From Amycolatopsis xylanica (GTDB lineage: Bacteria > Actinomycetota > Actinomycetes > Mycobacteriales > Pseudonocardiaceae), in contig NZ_FNON01000003.1 of assembly GCF_900107045.1 (NCBI RefSeq), forward strand, positions 496,001 to 560,000: a stretch of DNA of 64,000 bases. The letters run 5' to 3'. This document shows positions 55,466 to 62,995 of the stretch, piece after piece; the stretch's first letter is position 1; each line of letters starts with the position of its first letter. The position numbers were made by a program, and so were the translations under genes. The notes under the pieces were generated by a model. It was given only the letters and a program-made list of their open reading frames with translations. It searched no databases and was not told the DNA's origin.

Positions 55466-55528
55466 GGCCCACGCTGAGGCCCCCGTCACCAAGGGCGGGC
55501 TTGGTGACGGGGGCCTCGACGTGGGGCC
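55466..55528. terminator. Long hairpin between DesII-like and radical SAM genes
   Basis: Arms GGCCCACGCTGAGGCCCCCG and a near-exact complement, with inner GTCACCAAG/CTTGGTGAC, form a 63-bp hairpin between the convergent genes. No T tract. Probable bidirectional transcription barrier. Confidence 0.65.
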
Positions 55529-55562
55529 GATTGATGTGCGGAAGGCCAACTGTGGTGTCTCG

Positions 55563-55613
55563 CGGGATAAAGCGGGCTTTATCCCGGTCCGGAGTTAAGC
55601 CCGCTTTATCCCG
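55563..55613. repeat. Family B palindrome pair
   Basis: Two opposed CGGGATAAAGC units, one with a TTAAGC variant, as at 15471-15530. Lies in the same convergent spacer, 60 bp before the radical SAM gene's stop. Confidence 0.85.
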
Positions 55614-55673
55614 GAAAGAGTGAGGGCCGCCCGGGGTCCTGGTTCCCTGGCGGCCCTCACGGTCCAAAGCACC

Positions 55674-57587
55674 TCAGCTGGCGCGCCCCAGAAGACCGAG
55701 CGCGTCGGTCTTGCGCGGAGTCGCCAGGTGCTGCGCGGCGATCTCGTAGTTGTCCAGGTTGTGGTAGTAGCCCGGCCTGGCGTCGAAGATGAAGCTGGTC
55801 TCTTCTTCGACGGGACCGTCGGCGAGCGTGGTCTCCCAGTTCTCCAGCGCGGCGGGCATGTCGTACGGCAGCGAGACCAGGTCGCTCTGGTACCACTCGA
55901 GGCCGTTGCGCTCCGAGAGGTACCAGCCCTTGGGGAGGTCGCCGTCCGGAATGACGTAGACCTGCCGCGACCACGACTCGAACTCGTAGAGCGCCGCGGC
56001 GAACTTGCGCCACTCGGCCGGGAACATCGGGACCGCGACCTCCTGCCACCATTCGCGGACCAGGTCCTGGAGTTCGGGTTGGCTGTGCAGCGTGCGCAGT
56101 GCCTCAGCGATCGCGGGTGATTCGGCGAGCACCGGGATCTTGCTGAGCATCGCGACCGCCAACGGGTCCGACGACTTCTCGAAGTACTCCTTGACGCTGC
56201 GGATCGCCTGCGATTGGGTGACGCCGGCGATGTCGTACAGCGGCTGCCAGACGTGGCGCAGGAACTGCTGCTCGCCGAGCACGCGGGCCCAGAAGACGAA
56301 GCGCTGCATCTCCAGGTTCTCGGCCAGTGTCGACGTCCTGTTCGCCAGCACGTACTCGAAGTCGTCGTCCTCGCCGCGGATCGTGACGAAGCCGTGCACC
56401 TCGCGATGCTCCACATAGGACGTGTTGGGCAGCAGGAGCATCGGGTACACCGCGATGCGCGAGACCTTCTTCGCGAGCCGGTCGTAGCCTGCCAGGAACG
56501 ACTCCGGCGTCTCGCCCGGCGCGCCCCAGATGAGCTCGCCGTAGCATTCGAGGCCTTCCTCGGCGAGCCAGTCGACCAGGCTTTCCCACTGGTTGACCTT
56601 CATGTTCTTGCGGAGCATGTTGGTCAGCGCGGCGTCGTCGAGCGTCTGCAGCGCGAGCGTGAACAGGCTCTGCATGCCGTGCTCTTTGAGCTTGCGCACG
56701 ATGTTGAAGAACCGGGCCGACTTGTTCTTGGCCCAGCTGGTGATCAGCGCCTCGGGGTAACGGTACTTCTCCTTGGTCTTGATGACCAGCTCGACGAATT
56801 CCTCGTCCGCTTCGAGCAGGCCGAAGTTCGAGTCGCAGAGCACGAGCGACGGCGCCTTGTGGTAACCGAAAAGGTCGACTTCCTCGGCGAGACGCTCGGT
56901 CGAGAACGACCGCATCTTCTGGCCGGTGGCGCCACCCCAGTAGCAGAACGAGCACTTGTACGGGCAGCCGCGGTTGGTCTCCATCAGCGCGACGTCGTAG
57001 CGGAAGTTGCCCGCGCCGTCGGACATCGGGATCGCGCCGGTCAGGAACGGCGACGGGACGACGTCGAGGTCGTTGATGCGGTCGCGGTCGGGCGCGGAAT
57101 ACGGGGTGCCGTCCGGGCGGCGGTAGGACAAGCCCTTGATGTCGACCGGGTCGAAGTCCTCGCCGCGGTGCTCGAGCAGGTAGTGCGTGAGCTCGTGGAA
57201 GGTGTGCTCGCCTTCGCCGTTGACGACGACGTCGATCCACGGCATCTCGCGGAAGACGCGCTCGGACTGGTACGCCACGTGGTTGCCGCCGAACACGACG
57301 AGCCCGCGCGGGTTGATCTGCTTGAAGGTTTCGGCGAGCGCGCCGAAACTGCGGTAGTTCCAGCCGAGCACCGAGAACGCGAGCACGTCGGGGATGTCAC
57401 CGCCGAACAGCGCCATCGCCATCTCCTGCAGTTTCTGGCCACCCCGGAAATTGCAGATCTCCGCGACGGCCTCGCCGTCCAGGCTGCGGTCGGCGTCGAT
57501 CACCGCCTTCAGATAGCCGACGGCCAGCGGCATCGAGTCGACCGGCATGTCCCAAGCACCTTGCTGAACCAGACGGATTTGCAGCAT
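55674..57587 (-). CDS. Cobalamin-type radical SAM enzyme (putative C-methyltransferase)
   Basis: A 637-residue protein. Residues 1-140 form a B12-binding-like Rossmann domain (DVLAFSVLGWNYRSF and LVVFGGNHVAYQSERVF). The radical SAM core has Cys208, Cys212 and Cys215 in ETNRGCPYKCSFCYWGG, then LCDSNFGLL and ELIWGAPGETPESF. The architecture fits KedN5-like or RiPP-associated class B radical SAM methyltransferases, which methylate unactivated carbons. The substrate could be the sugar, the peptide or another moiety. The ATG at 57587 has GGAGG 8 nt upstream. Transcribed alone and divergent from the second DesVI-like gene. Confidence 0.87.
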   Translation of the reverse strand: MLQIRLVQQGAWDMPVDSMPLAVGYLKAVIDADRSLDGEAVAEICNFRGGQKLQEMAMALFGGDIPDVLAFSVLGWNYRSFGALAETFKQINPRGLVVFGGNHVAYQSERVFREMPWIDVVVNGEGEHTFHELTHYLLEHRGEDFDPVDIKGLSYRRPDGTPYSAPDRDRINDLDVVPSPFLTGAIPMSDGAGNFRYDVALMETNRGCPYKCSFCYWGGATGQKMRSFSTERLAEEVDLFGYHKAPSLVLCDSNFGLLEADEEFVELVIKTKEKYRYPEALITSWAKNKSARFFNIVRKLKEHGMQSLFTLALQTLDDAALTNMLRKNMKVNQWESLVDWLAEEGLECYGELIWGAPGETPESFLAGYDRLAKKVSRIAVYPMLLLPNTSYVEHREVHGFVTIRGEDDDFEYVLANRTSTLAENLEMQRFVFWARVLGEQQFLRHVWQPLYDIAGVTQSQAIRSVKEYFEKSSDPLAVAMLSKIPVLAESPAIAEALRTLHSQPELQDLVREWWQEVAVPMFPAEWRKFAAALYEFESWSRQVYVIPDGDLPKGWYLSERNGLEWYQSDLVSLPYDMPAALENWETTLADGPVEEETSFIFDARPGYYHNLDNYEIAAQHLATPRKTDALGLLGRAS

Positions 57588-57795
57588 CTTCTCGGCCTCC
57601 CTGCTTGCCAACAGCGCACAACGGTAGTCATTCGAGAAGAAATCCACTTCTCCGTGGGTGCCTATTACCACTGCCCCGGGCCACAATTTCTCCGGACGTG
57701 CTTAATATGCGGACAAAAGGTAACAAAGGAGAAGAAACTCACCCGGTGGGAGCTAGCCTTGAGCCCGAGAGATCGCTGCGAAACGGAGTGTGGAT
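57588..57795. promoter_or_regulatory. Divergent promoter region
   Basis: 208 bp between the radical SAM and DesVI-like genes. It contains an AT-rich patch with TTAATAT (57702-57708) and GACAAAAGGTAACAAAGGAG downstream, plus a 6-bp stem GAGAAG/CTTCTC at 57634-57652. Probably the promoters of both transcripts; no factor can be named. Confidence 0.45.
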
Positions 57796-58509
57796 ATGTA
57801 TGACATCGACGTCGCCGAGGTCTGGGACCCCGTTTACCGGGGACGCGGGCGGGATTACGTGGCGGAGGCGGCCGAGGTCACCGCACTGATCCGGGAACGC
57901 AAGCCCGACGCCACCAGCCTGCTCGACGTCGCGTGCGGCACCGGCGAGCACCTACGCAGCTTCCGTGACCAGTTCGACCGGGTCGCGGGTGTCGAACTGT
58001 CCGCGGACATGATCGCCGTGGGCCGGGTGCGCTCGCCGGAGCTTTCCCTTACCCAGGGCGACATGCGCACGTTCGACCTCGGCTCCCGGTTCGACGCGAT
58101 CACGTGCATGTTCAGCTCGGTCGGGCATCTCGACACCCCCGCCGAGCTCGCGATCTCACTCAAGCGGTTCGCCGCGCACCTGGAGCCCGGCGGCGTGGCG
58201 ATCGTCGAGCCGTGGTGGTTCCCGTCGACGTTCCTCGACGGTTACGTCACCGGCGACATCGTCGAAACCGGCGGCCGGACCATTTCCCGCGTCTCACATT
58301 CCTCGCTCGAAGGCGGCAAGAGCCGCGTCCGGATCCATTTCACTGTAGCGAGTCCCGGTGAAGGCATCCACCACTTCACCGAGAGCATCCTCATTTCACT
58401 GTTCACGCAGCAAGAGCACGAAGCCGCCTTCGAAGAGGCGGGCTTCGCTGTCGAATACGTCGAAGGCGGCCCTCAGGGTCGCGGCCTGTTCTTAGGTGTA
58501 CTCAAGTAG
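57796..58509 (+). CDS. DesVI-like nucleotide-sugar N-methyltransferase, copy 2
   Basis: A 237-residue protein, the same length as DesVI. Motif I LLDVACGTGEHLRSF, TQGDMRTFDLGSRFDAITCM, VEPWWFPSTFLDGYVTG and VEYVEGGPQGRGLFLG. About half identical to copy 1 by eye. The ATG at 57796 has GGAG 7 nt upstream. Heads an operon with the asparagine-synthetase-like, MFS, DUF899 and DUF3224 genes. One copy may do mono- and the other dimethylation, or they may act on different amino groups. Confidence 0.9.
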   Translation: MYDIDVAEVWDPVYRGRGRDYVAEAAEVTALIRERKPDATSLLDVACGTGEHLRSFRDQFDRVAGVELSADMIAVGRVRSPELSLTQGDMRTFDLGSRFDAITCMFSSVGHLDTPAELAISLKRFAAHLEPGGVAIVEPWWFPSTFLDGYVTGDIVETGGRTISRVSHSSLEGGKSRVRIHFTVASPGEGIHHFTESILISLFTQQEHEAAFEEAGFAVEYVEGGPQGRGLFLGVLK

Positions 58510-58522
58510 GGAGAGCACTCTC

Positions 58523-60361
58523 ATGTGCGGAATCGCCGGCTGGGTTTCGTTCGACCGCGATCTACGCCAGGAACAGGCGATCCTGGACGCGATGACCGAC
58601 ACGATGGCCGCGCGAGGTCCGGACGAACGGGGCACCTGGGCCGACGAGCACGCCGCGCTGGGCCATCGGCGCCTGGCGATCATCGACCTGCCCGGTGGCA
58701 GGCAGCCGATGAGCGCCGAGACGCCGCGCGGCAAGGTCGTGACGGTGTATTCCGGCGAGGCCTACAACTTCGTCGAACTCCGCGAGGAGCTGCGCGCACG
58801 CGGCCACCGGTTCACGACGAAGTCCGACACCGAGGTCGTGCTGCGCGGCTACCTCGAATGGGGCGAGGCCGTCGCCGACCGGCTCAACGGCATGTACGCC
58901 TTCGCCATCTGGGACGCGGCCGAGCGCAAGCTGGTGCTGATCCGCGACCGCATGGGCGTCAAGCCGCTCTACTACTACCCCACCCCGGACGGCGTGCTGT
59001 TCGGCTCCGAGCCGAAGGCGATCCTGGCCAATCCGCTCGCCAAGCACGTGGTGGGCGCCGACGGCCTGCGCGAGCTGTTCGCGTTCGTCAAGACCCCCGG
59101 CGACGCCTTCTGGCAAGGCATGCGGGAGGTCAAGACGGGCAGTGTGGTCACGGTCAGCCCCGCCGGAATTCGCGAGCACACCTACTGGCGCCTGCGCACC
59201 CAGGAGCACACCGACGACCAGGCCACCACGGTCGCGCGGGTCCGCGAGCTGCTCGAAGACATCGTGCGCCGCCAGCTCATCTCCGACGTGCCGCGGTGCA
59301 CGCTGCTCTCCGGCGGACTCGACTCGTCCGCGATGACCGCGATCGCGGCCGGGCAGCTCGCCGAATCGGGCGAGGTCGTCCGCAGCTTCTCGGTCGACTT
59401 CGAGGGCCGGACAGACGGTTTCGTCGCCGACACGATCCGGCCGGACGCCGACACCCCGTTCGCGCACGAGGTGGCGCGGTGGGTCCGGTCGGATCATCAG
59501 GACATCGTGGTCGACGCCGCGCACCACGCCGATCCGGCCATCCGGGGCCACGTGCTGCGCGCCAGGGACATGCCAGCGGGCAACGGCGACATCGACACCT
59601 CGCTGTACCTGCTGTTCCGGGAGATCCGGCGGCACTCCACGGTCGCGATCTCGGGCGAGTCGGCGGACGAGGTGTTCGGCGGTTACCTGTGGTTCAGGGA
59701 TCCGCTCGTGCAGCAGGCGGACATGTTCCCGTGGCTCGTGCGTTGGGCCGAGTACTTCGGCGACGACACACAGGTCCTCACCCCGGCCGCGCGGAAGGCC
59801 CTCGATCTCGAAGCCTATCTCCGCGACAACTACGCGGGCGCGGTCGCCGGGATCGAGCGGCTCGGCGGGGAGAGCGACTTCGAGTGGCGGCAACGCAAGA
59901 TCAGCCATCTGCACCTGACGCGCTGGGTGCGCGTGCTGCTCGACCGCAAGGACCGCACCAGCATGGCCACCGGCCTCGAGGTGCGGGTGCCGTTCTGCGA
60001 TCACCGGCTGGTCGAGTACGTCTACAACACGCCGTGGTCGTTGAAGACCTTTGACGGCAGGGAAAAGAGCCTGCTGCGTGCCGCGACGGCCGACCTGCTC
60101 CCGCGGTCGGTGCTGCAGCGCAAGAAGGCGCCGTATCCGTCCACACAGGACCCGACCTATGCACAGGCACTGCGGGAAGAAGCCCGCGCCCTGCTGGCCA
60201 ACCCGGGCCATCGGGTTTTCGATCTGCTCAGCTACAGCTGGCTGAAGAACTGCGTGTCCGAGCAGGCGCCCCTGGCGACCTTGGCGTCCCGCGCCGCGCT
60301 GGAGCGGGCACTCGATCTCGCGCTGTGGTGGGACATGTATTCGCCGGAGGTGGCGTTGTGA
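58523..60361 (+). CDS. Asparagine synthetase-like glutamine amidotransferase
   Basis: A 612-residue class II amidotransferase. The start at 58523 gives the mature-type MCGIAGWVSFD with catalytic Cys2; GGGAGAG is upstream. The synthetase domain has the PP-loop CTLLSGGLDSSAM and SGESADEVFGGYLWF. It forms an amide from a carboxylate, with nitrogen from glutamine. It could be a true AsnB or a tailoring amide synthetase; its place inside the cluster favours the latter. The stop overlaps the MFS start by 4 bp. Confidence 0.9.
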   Translation: MCGIAGWVSFDRDLRQEQAILDAMTDTMAARGPDERGTWADEHAALGHRRLAIIDLPGGRQPMSAETPRGKVVTVYSGEAYNFVELREELRARGHRFTTKSDTEVVLRGYLEWGEAVADRLNGMYAFAIWDAAERKLVLIRDRMGVKPLYYYPTPDGVLFGSEPKAILANPLAKHVVGADGLRELFAFVKTPGDAFWQGMREVKTGSVVTVSPAGIREHTYWRLRTQEHTDDQATTVARVRELLEDIVRRQLISDVPRCTLLSGGLDSSAMTAIAAGQLAESGEVVRSFSVDFEGRTDGFVADTIRPDADTPFAHEVARWVRSDHQDIVVDAAHHADPAIRGHVLRARDMPAGNGDIDTSLYLLFREIRRHSTVAISGESADEVFGGYLWFRDPLVQQADMFPWLVRWAEYFGDDTQVLTPAARKALDLEAYLRDNYAGAVAGIERLGGESDFEWRQRKISHLHLTRWVRVLLDRKDRTSMATGLEVRVPFCDHRLVEYVYNTPWSLKTFDGREKSLLRAATADLLPRSVLQRKKAPYPSTQDPTYAQALREEARALLANPGHRVFDLLSYSWLKNCVSEQAPLATLASRAALERALDLALWWDMYSPEVAL

Positions 60362-61782
60362 GCACGGACCCTCGCAGATGGAAGGCGCTCGCGGTGTTGT
60401 GCGTCGCCAGCCTGTTCATCACGCTGGACTCGCAGATCGTGACGCTGGCGCTGCCGTCGATGAAGGACGACCTCGGGCTTTCCAGCGACAGCATGCAATG
60501 GGTGCTCAGCGGTTACCTGCTGAGCTTCGGCGGCCTGCTGCTGCTCGGCGGCCGGTCGGCGGATCTGCTCGGCGCGCGCCGGGTGTTCATGATCGGCACG
60601 TTCCTGTTCCTGGTGAGCTCGCTGCTGTGCGGGCTGGCCTGGAGTGCCGGCATCCTGCTCGGCGCTCGCGTCGTGCAGGGCATGTCCGCGGCGCTGATGG
60701 CGCCGAGCGCGTTGTCGATCCTGATGACCACGTTCACCGAGCCCGCCGAGCGCAACAAGGCACTCGCGTTCTGGTCGGGCACCATGGGCTTCGGCGCGAC
60801 CGCCGCGCTGCTGGCCGGCGGCCCGATCACCGAGTTCCTGGGCTGGCCGTGGATCTTCCTCATCAACATCCCGGTCGCCGCGGCGCTGCTGGCGCTGAGC
60901 CCGCGCATCCTGCGGGAAAGCAAGCCGAGTGAGGGCAAGCGGTCCTTCGACCCGGTCGGCGCGCTGACGATCACCGTGGCGCTGGTCGCGGCCGTCTTCG
61001 CGATCGCCGAGGCACCGCGACGCGGCTGGGCCGATCCGGTCACGATCGGCATGCTGCTCGGCGCCCTGGCCCTGGTCGGCATCTTCGTGCTGGTCGAGCG
61101 GCGATCCGACGCGCCGCTCGTGCCGTTGCGGATCTTCCGCTCCCGCAGCCTGGTCGGCGGGAACCTGGTGATGCTGCTGCTCGGCGCGTCCGCGTTCGGC
61201 ATGGCGCTCGGCGCTTCCCTGTACGGCCAGCAGGTTCTCGGCTACTCGGCCGTGGTGTTCGGCCTGGGCTTCCTCCCGATGACCGTGGTCAACATCGGCG
61301 GCTCGGCGCTCGCGCAGTCCATGGTCGCCAAGTTCGGCGTCCGCGCGGTCGCCGCGGCGGGCCTGCTCCTGATCGGCGGCGGCTGCCTGCTGCTGACCAC
61401 GATCGCGGCGGACGGCGGCTACTGGAGCGACCTGTTCGTCGCGCTGGTGATCTTCGGGCCCGGCCTGGGCGCCTGCTTCGTCGCGGCGTCGATCGCGGCG
61501 CTCAGCGCGGTCGCGCCGCAGGAGTCGGGACTCGCCTCCGGCATCAACACCGCCGCCTTCCAGATCGGCGGCGCCATCGGCGTCGCGATCGTCACCTCGG
61601 TCAGCACGTCGTTCGCGACTTCCCCGGAACCCAAGGTCGCACTCACCGAAGGATTGCGCGCGGGATTCGGCGTCGTGGTCCTGTTCGCCCTTCTCGGTGT
61701 CGTCGTCACTTTCACCCTGCTTTCCCGCCCGCGTCCTGCCAAGATAATTCCTTTGGAGCCAACGCGAAGTGGAGAGAGATGA
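60358..61782 (+). CDS. MFS transporter, DHA2 family (second copy)
   Basis: A 474-residue protein with about fourteen membrane segments. LFITLDSQIVTLALPSMKDD and LGGRSADLLGARRVFMIG are typical. The GTG at 60358 has GGAGG 8 nt upstream and overlaps the previous stop (GTGA). Divergent in sequence from the MFS at 41981 but of the same family. Likely exporter for, or resistance to, the product of this operon. Confidence 0.93.
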   Translation: MSTDPRRWKALAVLCVASLFITLDSQIVTLALPSMKDDLGLSSDSMQWVLSGYLLSFGGLLLLGGRSADLLGARRVFMIGTFLFLVSSLLCGLAWSAGILLGARVVQGMSAALMAPSALSILMTTFTEPAERNKALAFWSGTMGFGATAALLAGGPITEFLGWPWIFLINIPVAAALLALSPRILRESKPSEGKRSFDPVGALTITVALVAAVFAIAEAPRRGWADPVTIGMLLGALALVGIFVLVERRSDAPLVPLRIFRSRSLVGGNLVMLLLGASAFGMALGASLYGQQVLGYSAVVFGLGFLPMTVVNIGGSALAQSMVAKFGVRAVAAAGLLLIGGGCLLLTTIAADGGYWSDLFVALVIFGPGLGACFVAASIAALSAVAPQESGLASGINTAAFQIGGAIGVAIVTSVSTSFATSPEPKVALTEGLRAGFGVVVLFALLGVVVTFTLLSRPRPAKIIPLEPTRSGER

Positions 61783-62486
61783 ATTCGCCGAAGGTCGTAT
61801 CCCGGGAAGAATTTACTGTCGCCCGAAAGAAACTGCTCGAGAGCGAAAAAGAACTGAGCCACGTCCGCGATCGGGTCAACGCCGAGCGCCGCGCGCTGCC
61901 GATGGTCGAGATCGACAAGGACTACGTCTTCGACGGTCCTGACGGCCCGCTCTCGCTCCTCGGCCTGTTCGAGGGACGCAAACAGCTGATCGTCTATCAC
62001 TTCATGATGCCGCCCGGCTCGGATCATCTATGTCCCGGCTGCACGATGCTGTCCGACAATGTCGGCCACCTCGCCCATCTGCATGATCGCGACACCACCT
62101 TCGTCGCGGTCGCCCGCGCGCCACTGGCCGAGATCACGCCGGTCAAGGAACGCATGGGCTGGGTTTTCCCGTGGTATTCCTCGGAAGGCAGCGACTTCAA
62201 CTACGACTTCCACGTGAGCCTGGACGCCGACGTCGCCCCGATCGAGTACAACTATCGCACCGCCGAAGAACTCGAAGCGGCCGGCCTCGACTGGATGCTG
62301 ACCGGGCCCGGCGATTGGCACGGGCTCAGCGTGTTCCTCCGGCGCGGCAAGCGCGTCTACCACACGTATTCCACCTATGCCCGTGGCACGGATCTGCTGA
62401 ACGGCACGTTCAACTACCTCGATCTGACCCCGCTCGGCCGCCAGGGCGACGGATTCTATTCGCCGTCCCGCACCGGAAAGGAGTGA
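61779..62486 (+). CDS. DUF899 thioredoxin-fold protein (paralogue 2)
   Basis: A 235-residue protein with Cys85-x2-Cys88 in HLCPGCTM, the same positions as paralogue 1 at 48221. Shared segments include VVSREE, ALPMVEIDKDYVFDGPDG, HVSLD and YHTYSTYARGTDLLNG. ATGA overlap with the MFS gene shows it belongs to the same operon. The role is unknown. Confidence 0.9.
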   Translation: MNSPKVVSREEFTVARKKLLESEKELSHVRDRVNAERRALPMVEIDKDYVFDGPDGPLSLLGLFEGRKQLIVYHFMMPPGSDHLCPGCTMLSDNVGHLAHLHDRDTTFVAVARAPLAEITPVKERMGWVFPWYSSEGSDFNYDFHVSLDADVAPIEYNYRTAEELEAAGLDWMLTGPGDWHGLSVFLRRGKRVYHTYSTYARGTDLLNGTFNYLDLTPLGRQGDGFYSPSRTGKE

Positions 62487-62491
62487 TCGAC

Positions 62492-62905
62492 GTGGAAGGC
62501 CGCTACGCCGAGGGCACCATCGAAATAGTCACCTACGACGACCACGAGCTGGGTCCGCAGGACCCCGGCGGCACCCGGCTGCTGTACACGATCACCGAGT
62601 ACCACTACACCGGCGAGATGAACGGCAACGGCCACCACGCCTACCTCCAGCGCATCAGCCCCTCGGGCACCGGCCCGTTCCTGGTGATGGCGCGCATCGT
62701 CGGCAGCCTCGGCGGCAAGCAGGGCTCCTTCATGACGGAGGGCTCCGGCACCCGCGGCCCGCGCGGGCCGATCGACGTCGACTGGCACATCGTCCCCGGC
62801 ACCGGCACCGGCGAGCTGGCCGGCGCGACCGGGTCCGGCAAGGTCACCACCACCGGTGACGGCGTCGTCCGCTACACCCTCACCTACCACGTCCCCGGCC
62901 TGTGA
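62492..62905 (+). CDS. DUF3224 protein
   Basis: A 137-residue protein resembling DUF3224, small beta-barrel proteins related in fold to allene-oxide-cyclase-like barrels. Segments GEMNGNGHHAYLQRI, SFMTEGSGTRGPRGPIDVDW and GTGTGELAGATGSGKVTTT are recognisable. The GTG at 62492 has AAGGAG 8 nt upstream; a GTG at 62483 overlaps the previous stop. Last gene of the operon; catalytic or binding role unknown. Confidence 0.78.
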   Translation: MEGRYAEGTIEIVTYDDHELGPQDPGGTRLLYTITEYHYTGEMNGNGHHAYLQRISPSGTGPFLVMARIVGSLGGKQGSFMTEGSGTRGPRGPIDVDWHIVPGTGTGELAGATGSGKVTTTGDGVVRYTLTYHVPGL

Positions 62906-62916
62906 CATGGCCCAGC

Positions 62917-62975
62917 GGGATAAAGCGGGCTTTATCCCGGGTGCTTTTCCCGGGATAAAGCCCGCTTTATCCCGG
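62917..62975. repeat. Family B palindrome pair between convergent genes
   Basis: Two GGGATAAAGC-type units separated by GTGCTTTT, between the DUF3224 gene and the convergent DesV-like gene. Likely bidirectional terminator. Confidence 0.88.
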
Positions 62976-62995
62976 TCCGTGACGCGAGCTCCAGC

